From Polaribacter batillariae (GTDB taxonomy: Bacteria; Bacteroidota; Bacteroidia; Flavobacteriales; Flavobacteriaceae), in contig NZ_CP071795.1 of the NCBI RefSeq assembly GCF_017498485.1, forward strand, positions 992,001 to 1,056,000: a stretch of 64,000 bases of DNA. The letters are read 5' to 3'. Shown piece by piece: positions 20,601 through 29,056 of this stretch. Under the pieces are notes generated by a model, which saw only the letters and a list, made by a program, of their open reading frames with translations, was not told where the DNA came from and did no database searches. Each line of letters starts with the position of its first letter. The stretch's first letter is position 1. Position numbers and translations under genes: made by a program.

Positions 20601-20677
20601 GCATACAGCCCAAGGATAAGCACTCCAAGAGTGGTCATCAATACAGCTATAGGCTTATGTATGAGAAACTTTACCAT
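17594..20677 (-). CDS. RND efflux permease (first copy)
   Basis: A complete inner-membrane RND transporter of about 1027 residues from the ATG at 20677 (MVKFLIHKPIAVLMTTLGV); a longer reading from 20731 would overlap the upstream gene. Visible are the first TM helix, porter domains, LVLGIGLMIDNSIIVIDNI in TM4 with the acidic residue of the proton path, and IGIVVMSGIIINDSILKID in TM10. It starts seven bases after the transglutaminase-like gene and runs into the TolC gene. The substrate is unknown; context suggests peptide export rather than drugs or metals. Confidence 0.93.
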   Translation of the reverse strand: MVKFLIHKPIAVLMTTLGVLILGLYAFGFIPVSLMPDIDIPEITVQVSSENMSARQLEDAVVKPLRRNLMQLSHLKDIKSETNNETGVIRLRFNHGTKIDYSFIEVNEKIDREMGNFPKNIKRPKVIKASATDIPVFYLSMTLKEEKKQFTSNKDLYPVSQEFIDFNRFTNQVIRKRIEQVNEVAMVDVSGLVSPEILIIPDTNKLTALGISLDELESNIKKYDLEIGSLLIKDSQYQYDVRLGNTLNNIQEIKEIYIRKNNRVYQLKELAEVLEHPQKRTGLVLSDGKEAVTMAIIKQSDARMGDLKKALNKQLEYFKNDYPNIDFTITRDQTALLDYAISNLFQSLLWGMLLAFGIMFLFLKNVKSPLLIGITIPTSIIVCLLFFQLLNISINIISLSGLVLGIGLMIDNSIIVIDNITQFREMGFTLNKACVKGTNEVIKPLLSSALTTCAVFLPLVFLSGISGALFYDQAMAISIGLFASFFVSITLLPVLFRLFHLRKNTKDGRITRFLTKTNTLDYSALYEKGFRWVMRKQKLSWSICIILLLLTFGLFTLLPKTQMPHFTKTETLLKIDWNKQIHVEENKKRLLDLLNPIRDDLLNQTALVGNQQFLLDKSTEARASETTLYFKCKTPEELEKIKIALSNAIKKNYPSSLYEYKDVDNIFNLIFSDEETSLIARLRNVENLGRSQNNELKKIWYKVQQGLENIELKPIVWQDYLTLVANQEKLITYGVSANNIFNTLKSAFNEREILSITDNQNFVPVILGGASKQINNILSETTVVSKDSAVFHIKDFVKVVPSNDLKTIKGGTEGEYYPLELQVKEHQIDRTIANIKEVVHKNPWYDVSFSGSYFSNQELMSELKIVLLISLILLYFILASQFESFTLPIIILLEVPLDLAGAFLFLKLFGMSINLMSMIGIVVMSGIIINDSILKIDTIIQLQRQGYSLIKALLVAGQRRLKPILMTSLTTILALTPLLFSSGLGAELQAPLAIALIGGMLLGTLVSLYFIPLCYYYLAKLKTHVKK

Positions 20678-20684
20678 TTTTTTA

Positions 20685-22628
20685 TTAATTTTTGGAATAC
20701 CAAAATGATTGTTTATTATTTTTATAAACAAACAGATCTTCTTCTATACCCTCACTTAAATTACGCAACCATAAAATAGCACCTTTAGGAACGTTATCGT
20801 ACTTTATAAAATATTCTTTAGCTACCTTGCTTCCAAGAGATACCCATGCATCATTCCAATAAAAAAGTTCGTAAACATCATTAGGCTTCACATAATTTAC
20901 ATCACTTCTAGGGGCATAAAACAATTCATTTAGTTCTTTTCTTTTTCCAAAATCTAACCCAACCCAATAAGAATGTTTTGCATTGGGAGCCGTATAAAAG
21001 GTTAAAAGATCCTCATCAAAAATCTTTAACATTGGCTTTATATTTTCAGCCTTAAAATGTTTTGAATAAATAACTTTACCTTCTATTTTTTTACCTTTAG
21101 AATAAACAGCCATTTCTGCTAATGTAAGCCAGTCTTTTATTTCAGTTTTAAATCGAAAATATCTAAAAGAATGATCTAAGTTTAGCGTTACTTTTATGGG
21201 TCTTCCATTATTTAAATCATCACCAGGCTGTGGTTTGTATATTGTTTGATATTCTTTAAAATTAGAATGGTTAGATACTTCAAAAGAAGAATGAAGCATG
21301 CTAGAAGTAACCCAATCTAAGCTTTTACTTTTGTTTGCCTTGCGTTTTAAAATAACACTTTCTGTTTTGTTATTATCAATTATATATGTTTGAATATTGC
21401 CTGTCTTGTCTAAAGATAAAATGTCATGTAAGGGAATTATTCTATGGTTTCTATAAGCTGCAATTACAAAAATATTTTCTCTACCAACATCTGGAAAGCT
21501 GACTTTGTTTTCATTATTTATTTTTGTTACAGCTATGGGAGTCCATTTTCTATCGTTAAAAATACAGAGATAAGCTTTTGTGTATTTTTTACCTTCGTTT
21601 TTATTTAGTGTTAATTTTATGTTTGTGGTTTTTATATATTGCGAAGTAACATCTTGTATGTAAGGGCTGTTAAGAAAGGTATTGATTTCTTTATTTTTAA
21701 TATTTTGGTCTTGTTTGCTATACATAAACCTGTAAATTTTGGCTACTTTATTTCTTGTTTTATAGGTTCCAGGAGATCCCCAAAAGAACATGCTGTCTGC
21801 TCTTTGTAAACTGTCTTTACTATATAAAAATGCATTCCAATAGTGGCTACTTCTACCATTTGCCCAAAAGGTAAAGTCCATAGCCATAGGAATTCCAACA
21901 GCTCTTCCTTTTGCAATTACATAATTTGTTGCATCGATACAATCTGCCATTTTACCCTTTTCTATATCGCTTATCGCTAAATCTGTAGGGAATAATTTTA
22001 TAAGCCTGCCCCCGTTTTCAAGAGGCGACAATCTATCGATAGTTGTTAATATATCTTTAGAATTTGTGTTGCTTATAAGCTCAAAAAGTTCGTTGTGACT
22101 TTGTGTTCTAAAATTTTTAGTAAAAGGCTCATTTTTTGATCTATATGGTAATATAAAGTTGCAAAAACCATCAAAATCTAAAAAATCGTTCCAAGGTTGT
22201 GGCCATACTTTAAAAGCCAATTCGATATTGGTTATTAAATCTTTTGCTTTTATAGTCTGTACATCTAAACGAGGAGAAGCTATTAAGTTTCCCTGACTAT
22301 AAAACATGTCTTTTATCTTTTTTTTGTAATCAGGAATTTTGTTTTTAATTAAACTATCTGAAGCTCTTAATACTCTTTCCCATTTTTCTCTAGGTGCAAT
22401 GGTTTTATAATAATGACTATCCATATTTCCAATAAGAAAAAGGGCTGCTTTTAGTTTTAAACTATCTTTTGGTGCCTGGTAATGATCTATTACTTTTTGC
22501 AGTTCCGCTTTATTTTCGCCTGCTAATTTTAAAGCTTGCCCTATCTCTTTAGAGGGCTCACTACAAGAAGATAAGCTTAATAACAATGCTACGATAATTG
22601 TAAAAATACATGGGTTAATTGCGCTCAC
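20685..22628 (-). CDS. Transglutaminase-like lipoprotein with C-terminal lectin-like domain
   Basis: A 647-residue predicted lipoprotein (signal LLLSLSSCSEPS; the Cys is the lipidation site). Residues about 225-275 read MADCIDATNYVIAKGRAVG then ANGRSSHYWNAF: a Cys and a His spaced as in transglutaminase-fold cysteine proteases. The last 200 residues (FRYFRFKTEIKDWLTLAEMA, SYWVGLDFGKRKELNELFY) look like an F5/8 type C galactose-binding domain. Its GTG start follows the fusion protein stop directly, so it belongs to the same operon. A role in processing or anchoring exported peptides is inference. Confidence 0.75.
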   Translation of the reverse strand: MSAINPCIFTIIVALLLSLSSCSEPSKEIGQALKLAGENKAELQKVIDHYQAPKDSLKLKAALFLIGNMDSHYYKTIAPREKWERVLRASDSLIKNKIPDYKKKIKDMFYSQGNLIASPRLDVQTIKAKDLITNIELAFKVWPQPWNDFLDFDGFCNFILPYRSKNEPFTKNFRTQSHNELFELISNTNSKDILTTIDRLSPLENGGRLIKLFPTDLAISDIEKGKMADCIDATNYVIAKGRAVGIPMAMDFTFWANGRSSHYWNAFLYSKDSLQRADSMFFWGSPGTYKTRNKVAKIYRFMYSKQDQNIKNKEINTFLNSPYIQDVTSQYIKTTNIKLTLNKNEGKKYTKAYLCIFNDRKWTPIAVTKINNENKVSFPDVGRENIFVIAAYRNHRIIPLHDILSLDKTGNIQTYIIDNNKTESVILKRKANKSKSLDWVTSSMLHSSFEVSNHSNFKEYQTIYKPQPGDDLNNGRPIKVTLNLDHSFRYFRFKTEIKDWLTLAEMAVYSKGKKIEGKVIYSKHFKAENIKPMLKIFDEDLLTFYTAPNAKHSYWVGLDFGKRKELNELFYAPRSDVNYVKPNDVYELFYWNDAWVSLGSKVAKEYFIKYDNVPKGAILWLRNLSEGIEEDLFVYKNNKQSFWYSKN

Positions 22629-23738
22629 TTAATCTATTATTTTTTTAATAGTTACTTCTGTATCGTGTGCTAAGTTTAAATTATCTGAAACCACTATAGT
22701 ATCTCCAACTTTTAATGAGGCACTACTCTTATCTGGGTGAGGAATTACGGTGTATTGCTTGCTATTTTCATTGGTTGTTTGTACATAGGTCCAATAGGTT
22801 TTTCCAGATTTTATGATAAATAGTACTTCTTGGTTTTGTCGTAAAACTACAGATGCTTTGGGGACTACAAATTGATTGGGAACATCTTTTTGGATAAATA
22901 CCTTAACATTCATTCCCTCAATTAGGTTGCCATCATTTTTAACTCTGGCTTTCACTAAAATGGTACCGTCTTTTTCTACTTGGGGGTTAATGGTTACGAT
23001 TCGCCCTTGATAGGTTTTCTTTAGTGCAAAGGGCTCAATTTGTATTTGTTCGTTAACTGCGATTTCCGAAACTTCAGATTCTATTAAATAAAACTCTACT
23101 TCAAAAATTTGATCGTTTATTAAGGTCATAATTTCTGATCCTGCATTTATATGTTCGTAAAGTTTATTTTTTATATTCGCTATTTTACCGCTAAAAGGTG
23201 CTATAAGTTTGGTAGATTTTAATTTAAACTCTGTATTTTGCAACTCATGCAACGCATCTTTATAACCCGATCGAATAGTAAGCATCTCGTATTCTTCTGA
23301 TGGAATGCTGTCTTTGTTAAAGCTTTCGTATCCACGACCTACCAATTTATCTTGAAGTTCTAATACTGCTTTATTTAAATTAATTTTGGCTTTGGTATAA
23401 GCTTGTTGGTAGGTAAAGGTTTTTAAAACAGCCAAAGTTTGCCCTTTTTTTACATAGTCTCCGTTTTTTACATAGAGTTTTTCTAGATTTTCGCTTACAT
23501 TAAATCTTAGTTGATTTTTTTGTAAAGCTACTAACTTACCATTGCTAACGATTTCCTTTTTAAAAATTCCTTGTTCTAATACCATCGCATTTACCTCGTT
23601 TTTTTCGGGAAGGAACTGCTTTTTCTCAAGACGATCTTCTTCTGCTTTGGCTTGGTCTTTTTTGCAAGACAAGAAAGTAATCGCAAAAAGGATGATAAAT
23701 ATTTTTAAGTGGATGAGTGTTTTTCTTTTTTTACACAT
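22629..23738 (-). CDS. RND membrane fusion protein (HlyD/AcrA type)
   Basis: A 369-residue periplasmic adaptor with a lipoprotein signal (ILFAITFLSCKKDQAK). It contains the split biotinyl-lipoyl domain (VKKGQTLAVLKTFTYQQAY and LIAPFSGKIANIKNKLYEHI), a short coiled coil and beta-barrel (QIQIEPFALKKTYQGRIVT). It would bridge the RND pump and the TolC-like channel. First gene of the run fusion protein - transglutaminase-like - RND - TolC. Its first 40 residues are nearly duplicated in the chimeric ORF at 26003. Confidence 0.93.
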   Translation of the reverse strand: MCKKRKTLIHLKIFIILFAITFLSCKKDQAKAEEDRLEKKQFLPEKNEVNAMVLEQGIFKKEIVSNGKLVALQKNQLRFNVSENLEKLYVKNGDYVKKGQTLAVLKTFTYQQAYTKAKINLNKAVLELQDKLVGRGYESFNKDSIPSEEYEMLTIRSGYKDALHELQNTEFKLKSTKLIAPFSGKIANIKNKLYEHINAGSEIMTLINDQIFEVEFYLIESEVSEIAVNEQIQIEPFALKKTYQGRIVTINPQVEKDGTILVKARVKNDGNLIEGMNVKVFIQKDVPNQFVVPKASVVLRQNQEVLFIIKSGKTYWTYVQTTNENSKQYTVIPHPDKSSASLKVGDTIVVSDNLNLAHDTEVTIKKIID

Positions 23739-23840
23739 ATTATTTTCTTTATGGCAGACTAAAGTATTAAATCCTTTTGTTAATTTCTTTAAGATACAAC
23801 TCTTTTCATAAAATTAATTTAAACTTTAACAAACACGGCT

Positions 23841-24417
23841 CTAAATTTTCGAAAGAACCTGCATATAAAGTCTTATTTTTTTATCAATTGTTATTGATAT
23901 TACCTCTTTATCTAATTTAAATTTCTTAACAGGTTCTCCTTTCCAATTAAATACATAAATTAAATTGCTTAAATACGATTTACCAACAGATGCTTTTGTA
24001 TTTCCGTAAGGTTTTCCACTATATAAAACATAAATATAGTCTTTAGTTGTTGCTACATCCAGAAAACAATTTTTGTCTTCTAATGATGAAATTTGTTTTG
24101 TAATTTCATTTCCACTTTGTAATTGCTTATTCGTATTTTGCCACCAAACTAGTTCTTTTAAATGTAGGTTATTGTTATTTATTTCTAAGATTGATATTAT
24201 TTTTGAATAAAGTTGAACTCCTACAACAAAATTCTTTGATGGGTGACTTTGAAAACAATATTGGTCACTTAATATTCCTTTGCCTTTTGGGTACTCAAAT
24301 TTTTCAACACTGGTTTTATTAGTTAAATTATACGAACCGAATCGCTTATTGTCTGAAGATCCAATAATATAGCCATTGCTGTACGCTGCTGATGAAAACG
24401 TTTTTATAGCATAAATT
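23841..24417 (-). pseudogene. C-terminal remnant of a TolB-like propeller gene
   Basis: An open stretch of about 190 codons with no start codon: KIVYIIYAIKTFSSAAYSNG then GSSDNKRFGSYNLTN, and near the end LIYVFNWKGEPVKKFKLDKE, VISITIDKKIRLYMQVL and a stop at 23841. The YVFNWKGEPVKKF block matches YVYDWNGTPVKKL of the intact TolB-like protein at 27301. It is the C-terminal half of a third propeller gene whose N-terminal half has been lost. Confidence 0.6.
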
Positions 24418-24424
24418 ATATATA

Positions 24425-25467
24425 CTATTTTAAACCCAATTTAACTTTAAACAATTCATATCTGGGTTTACTATTTTCGTAGTTGAATTTGATTAAAAAA
24501 AGGTTTTCATTGTTGCTCGTATAAATGTTATCGGTTAGAGAGTAATTTATTTTTGCAACTCCCTCTAATTCCATTTTTTTGTTAAAAATATAAAATTTTT
24601 TAAATCTATTCGAAATATTTAAAGAATTGTTTTCAGTCTTTAATATTCCAACATCTGCTATTTGAAAAATATTCTTTTTAGTTGAGAAAAGTCCAGAGAC
24701 TAGGCTGTTTTCCATAAGGTACTTTATTGCCTTTTCTCTATTTCCATTTACAAGGGAAACGCCGTTCTTGACTTTTTGAACTTCAAATTCTTTGTCTTTT
24801 ATTGAAATATGGGAAGTATAACTACTTTTTAAATCATAATTGTTAAGGGTTAAATTATCAGAACTACAATACCTTATTGTATCATTAAAAAGAGTGATGC
24901 CCCAGAATGACTATTCATATTTAGAAGGATATGCTCTTCTGATGTGTTCCCTAAATATTTATAGCTATCATTGAGTATATCATAACTTGCAATTAAATTT
25001 TCATAACCACCTGCTAAATAGTAGATAATATGGGTTTTTGTTGGGATAAAGTCTTTAATTGCACTTCCTAATTTGTTTATTTCTTTTATAGAATTTCCAT
25101 TGAGGTCGTAAACAAACACATTCAATTTAGTTGAGTCCCAAACATAAATTTTTTGGTCAAAAACCCTTATTATAGAAGCGTCTCCGTATTCATTTGGCCC
25201 GTTACCTGAATTATTTATTTTTTTAATTTGATTCCCATTGAAATCGTATATGAAAATATCGTTACTCTCTTTAATTGAAATTATAAATTCCTTTTCATTT
25301 ATAAAATCGAAAGATTGAATTTCTCCAATTTGTTCGATATTCGAATTAAGATTACAAACCTTTTCTAATTTTACTTTCATATTAGAAGGTAATAAATTAG
25401 TTTTTTCATTTTGACATGAAAGAACGGCAAGAAGAAAAACAAATAAGCTTATTTTTTGTAAAATCAT
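24425..25467 (-). CDS. TolB-like 6-bladed propeller lipoprotein, one frame break
   Basis: A lipoprotein (FLLAVLSCQNEK) of the TolB-like six-bladed propeller type that in Bacteroidetes commonly accompanies NVEALA genes. The first piece reads to 24874, with FIYDFNGNQIKKINNSGNGP and VFVYDLNGNSIKEIN blades. At the A5 run 24887-24891 the frame breaks; one extra base gives SGASLFFNDTIRYCSSDNLT and continues without a stop into the second piece (MENSLVSGLFSTKKNIFQIA) to 24425. About 347 residues when repaired. It follows NVEALA peptide 1 after a hairpin. Ligand unknown. Confidence 0.75.
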
Positions 25468-25486
25468 ATTTTTAATTTTTAAAAGT

Positions 25487-25510
25487 AAGGGAGCATAACT
25501 ATGCTCCCTT
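25487..25510 (-). terminator. Hairpin between NVEALA 1 and its propeller gene
   Basis: A perfect 10-bp stem, AAGGGAGCAT/ATGCTCCCTT with a four-base loop, six bases after the NVEALA stop. The tail ACTTTTAAAAATT has a weak U run only. It looks like a partial terminator or 3' stabiliser that would give more peptide transcript than downstream transcript. Confidence 0.65.
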
Positions 25511-25516
25511 GTCTAG

Positions 25517-25786
25517 TTAGCATTCCTTACATTTAAATAAACCTCCTGTAGTGCAAGAAGTTTTAGGACCAGTAAAAGTCCATGTTATTGTTACATTCCA
25601 GTATGGACAACATAAGTTTGCAAGACCTCCTATTTGGCAATTATTTTCTTCAGCATTAGCATTACTGATAGTAATTAAGCTGGCCAAATCTACATTGGTA
25701 TTTTTGTCATTAATTGCATTAGTATAAAAAAATAGAGCCATAGCAATAGCGCCTATTCCCAAACTTGTTAAAATTTTTGATTTCAT
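25517..25786 (-). CDS. NVEALA-family exported peptide 1
   Basis: An 89-residue precursor. Residues 1-25 are a hydrophobic signal (LGIGAIAMALFFYTNA), followed by the family box ITISNANAEE, the equivalent of NVEALA. The C-terminal part is Cys-rich: six Cys in NNCQ, LCCP, TSCT and FKCKEC. NVEALA proteins are small, exported Bacteroidetes peptides with no known function. It lies downstream of a 350-bp duplicated leader shared with peptide 2 and upstream of a TolB-like propeller gene. The even number of Cys suggests disulfides in the periplasm or outside. Confidence 0.82.
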   Translation of the reverse strand: MKSKILTSLGIGAIAMALFFYTNAINDKNTNVDLASLITISNANAEENNCQIGGLANLCCPYWNVTITWTFTGPKTSCTTGGLFKCKEC

Positions 25787-25792
25787 TTTATT

Positions 25793-26145
25793 AAATTTTA
25801 AACTGTTAACAAGAATATCTTATTCTTGCGTATATTATTAATTATTAATTTTGCAAAGTCTTAGAGAAGGTGCTACTTTTGCCAAACACCAAAATCACTT
25901 ATTTTTTTAGGTAATAATATCTTTAAAATAGTAAAGATTTCCTCTGGGGTATTGTAAAGCAAAGTCATTGTTTTATATTTTTAATGTTAAACATTGTATC
26001 TTTTAATTTTTTAGACCCAGAGGTTTTTCTGTTATTATTGTTTTCATCTCCGCTTTTATTTCTTTTATTGCTGTCGAGGGTATTTTAACCTCTTTCTTTA
26101 ATATGGTTTTAGCTAGGGCAATGGCTTTGTTTTTTTCGGGGAGGT
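25793..26145 (-). repeat. Duplicated NVEALA leader plus ligase 3' end, copy 1
   Basis: About 350 bp nearly identical to 28691-29056. It covers the end of the chimeric ORF (PSTAIKEIKAEMK to the stop) and the full leader up to the NVEALA ribosome-binding region, including the string GTGCTACTTTTGCCAAACAC. The copies diverge at the gene starts and inside the T run at about 26140, where the chimera joins. Confidence 0.85.
25873..25968 (-). CDS. Possible 31-residue leader ORF
   Basis: An ORF of 31 codons, starting MTLLYNTPEEIFTILKILL and ending SDFGVWQK. In the second leader copy the same text is present but the third codon is TAG instead of TTG, so the start there would be cut off. It might be a leader peptide, or a relic of a transposase N-terminus, which the helical ILKILLPKKI text resembles. 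Conservation follows from the duplication and is weak support by itself. Confidence 0.25.
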   Translation of the reverse strand: MTLLYNTPEEIFTILKILLPKKISDFGVWQK

Positions 26146-26269
26146 ATTGCTTATTTTCAATGGTTTCCTCTTCTGCTTTGGCTTGGTCTTTTTTGCAAGA
26201 CGAGAAGGTAACTAATAAAAGAATTAGTGATCTTTTTACTTGAATGAGTGATTTAGTTTTTATAGTCAT
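26003..26269 (-). CDS. Chimeric ORF: fusion-protein start joined to ligase end
   Basis: An 88-residue ORF made of two unrelated pieces. Residues 1-46 copy the start of the membrane fusion protein at 23738 (SCKKDQAKAEEETIENKQ). Residues 47-88 copy the last 42 residues of the O-antigen-ligase-like protein at 28918 (AKTILKKEVKIPSTAIKEIK, ending EKPLGLKN). The join is in a T-rich run. It marks recombination that built the two NVEALA units and probably removed a second fusion-protein gene. As a product it would be a small lipoprotein of doubtful function. Confidence 0.7.
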   Translation of the reverse strand: MTIKTKSLIQVKRSLILLLVTFSSCKKDQAKAEEETIENKQYLPEKNKAIALAKTILKKEVKIPSTAIKEIKAEMKTIITEKPLGLKN

Positions 26270-26293
26270 ATTCTTTTAACGCTTTTAAAGCTT

Positions 26294-26700
26294 CTAATTC
26301 TTAACATCTTTTGGATAAGGTATTTCTCCTTTTATAGTTAATATCTTTGGCGAACCCTTACTATTATAAAATACGGCAATCGTTTTGTTAAAACGTCCTG
26401 GGTATTTGGTATCATATACCACTTTTATTTCTCCTCTCTCGCTAGGTTTTATAATACCTTTAGGGTATTCTGGTATGGTACGCAACTGGTTTTTACACCT
26501 GTTATAACTAATGGAGTTTCTCCTGTGTTAGAAAAGTTAAAAACAGCAGTTGTATCTTTTTTAGCTGGAATTAAGCCAAAATTATACACATCGTTTTAAA
26601 TAACATTCTAGATTGTAGTTCATCTATTACGCCATTATCATTCCTTTCTTTAGAGTTGCTGAAAAAAAAATTAAACTAAAAATAACTCCAACAAAAATGA
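26294..26700 (-). pseudogene. DUF1573 protein gene, degraded
   Basis: The C-terminal 63 codons are open (SERGEIKVVYDTKYPGRFNK, then ILTIKGEIPYP), a clear DUF1573 immunoglobulin-like repeat. Upstream, other frames hold YNFGLIPAKKDTTAVFNFSN, GETPLVITGVKTSC and NDNGVIDELQSRMLFK. At least three frame breaks separate the pieces: two fit lost bases in T and A runs, and one removes bases in the normally conserved SCGC motif. No start codon is seen next to the GTAA repeat upstream. DUF1573 genes commonly accompany NVEALA and redoxin genes. Confidence 0.75.
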
Positions 26701-26703
26701 TTG

Positions 26704-27299
<596 letters not shown>

Positions 27300-27300
27300 G

Positions 27301-28365
27301 TTATTCAATTTCAGCTTTAACAATAAATCCAGTATCCGCATCGTATGAATATATGGTTCTATCATCACCAGAAACAGCCAACCCCATAATACGCTTATTC
27401 AAATTTAGCTTTTTTACTGGGGTTCCATTCCAATCATACACATAAACATATTTGCAATAATTAATATCATTTCTCTCGGCATAGCTTAAACCAGAATAAG
27501 CTAAGTAAATATGTTTATCTGTAACTGCACCAGCAAGAAAAGTTTTTCTAATTCCTTCATTCTTTTTCATGTAATTGTAATATTGTCTTTTTCCTATCTC
27601 AAATTCTATATTAATACCCTCAGGTCCCTGTACTGTTTCATTTTCATATGGACTTTTTAAATTGTATATTTCTAACAAATCTGTATATAAATATGAAATG
27701 GCTACTTTATCTTTAGAAGGGCTTAAAAAGAAAAAAGAGTGATAAGCATCTTTTAGCGCGTCAAGAGGCAAATCTTTAGGTAAATTTTCAAACTCTCCAA
27801 ATTCATTTAATAATCTCTCGGAAAAATTTATTTCTTGAATTTTATAATTAGAATCTATTTTCCCATTGATTAAGATACTACTATTATCAATAACAGAAAT
27901 TTGATAATAGTTTCCTTCTAAGGGGTATGCTTTAAAAGATGAAATGTTTCCGGATAAAATTTCTTTTTTATCCATAATAAATATTTTTTTTAACGTTACA
28001 TCATGTACCCATAATATATTATCAACTATTCCAAAGCAAGAAGCACCTAAAGCTTCTTTAGGACCTCTTCCTTTGTGTAAATATCCACGGGATATTTGAC
28101 CGCTTTTAATAGAATAATTATAAAAAAATGATTTAATTTTCTTAGTTGAATTAAATATTATTAGGGTAGAATCAACTAATTTCATAGCTTTTGGAGTTCC
28201 AACTTTGTATTCAAAAAGATTTTCAAATGAGACATTTTGTTCCTTTGGAAAATTAGCAAATGAAGAATTGCTATGATTTAAAACAACCTTATTCTTATTA
28301 CTACAAGAAATGAGAATAAAAAATAGAGTTGTACTAAAAATTAATAATTTATTATTTATTGTCAT
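27301..28365 (-). CDS. TolB-like 6-bladed propeller lipoprotein
   Basis: About 354 residues from the ATG at 28365, which precedes a good lipoprotein signal (LLIFSTTLFFILISCSNK); an upstream reading to 28461 has no signal. Blade-like repeats include LHKGRGPKEALGASCF, ILWVHDVTLKKIFIMD and YVYVYDWNGTPVKKLNL. It pairs with NVEALA peptide 2 just upstream, as the frame-broken copy at 24425 pairs with peptide 1. It is tightly followed by the thioredoxin-fold gene. Such propellers may bind the cognate peptide or a surface ligand, but this is not known. Confidence 0.82.
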   Translation of the reverse strand: MTINNKLLIFSTTLFFILISCSNKNKVVLNHSNSSFANFPKEQNVSFENLFEYKVGTPKAMKLVDSTLIIFNSTKKIKSFFYNYSIKSGQISRGYLHKGRGPKEALGASCFGIVDNILWVHDVTLKKIFIMDKKEILSGNISSFKAYPLEGNYYQISVIDNSSILINGKIDSNYKIQEINFSERLLNEFGEFENLPKDLPLDALKDAYHSFFFLSPSKDKVAISYLYTDLLEIYNLKSPYENETVQGPEGINIEFEIGKRQYYNYMKKNEGIRKTFLAGAVTDKHIYLAYSGLSYAERNDINYCKYVYVYDWNGTPVKKLNLNKRIMGLAVSGDDRTIYSYDADTGFIVKAEIE

Positions 28366-28461
28366 TATATAAATATTGTTCTTATTATGATTAATTTTAA
28401 ACCTATAAAAAGATGGCTTGATATTTCTCAAACCACCTTGTCTATATGATAATTTTTTCAA

Positions 28462-28695
28462 TTATTTACTACAAGTATGCCATGCCCTTGAAGGATCACA
28501 ATCTTGAATTGTTTGTCCATAAATCAAGCATTGATCGTGCAAATCATCATCACAACCGTTAGAGTCACTTTCAGCATTTGCAGTATTCATTGCAATTAAA
28601 CCTGCTAAATCTGTATTTTTATTTCCAGAGTTAGAACTAAAGAACACAGTCATTGCTATAGCAACAACTCCTATAATTCCTATTATTTTTTTCAT
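28462..28695 (-). CDS. NVEALA-family exported peptide 2
   Basis: A 77-residue precursor with a hydrophobic start (IIGIIGVVAIAMTVFFSS), the NVEALA-equivalent box LIAMNTANAES near residue 40, and a C-terminal part with four Cys (NGCDDD, DQCLIY, QDCDPS, HTCSK). The mature parts of peptides 1 and 2 share no sequence, while signal and box do, so the leader is conserved and the cargo varies. It lies behind the second copy of the duplicated leader. Confidence 0.82.
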   Translation of the reverse strand: MKKIIGIIGVVAIAMTVFFSSNSGNKNTDLAGLIAMNTANAESDSNGCDDDLHDQCLIYGQTIQDCDPSRAWHTCSK

Positions 28696-29056
28696 TTTGT
28701 TAAATTTTAAACTGTTAACAAGAATATCTTATTCTTGCGTATATTATTAATTATTAATTTTGCAAAGTCTTAGAGAAGGTGCTACTTTTGCCAAACACCA
28801 AAATCACTTATTTTTTTAGGTAATAATATCTTTAAAATAGTAAAGATTTCTTCTGGGGTATTGTAAAGCTAAGTCATTGTGTTACATTTTTTAAGATTAA
28901 AGATTGTACTGTATTTTTTAATTTTTTAAACCCAGAGGTTTTTCTGTTGTTATTTTTTTCATTTCGGCTTTTATTTCTTTTATTGCTGTCGAGGGTATTT
29001 TAACCTCTTTCTTTAATATGGTTTTAGCCATGGCAATCGCTTTGTTTTTTTGTTCG
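28691..29056 (-). repeat. Duplicated NVEALA leader plus ligase 3' end, copy 2
   Basis: The second copy of the 350-bp unit described at 25793. Here it contains the true end of the O-antigen-ligase-like gene and 220 bases of leader before NVEALA peptide 2. The two copies differ by scattered substitutions only. Confidence 0.85.
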
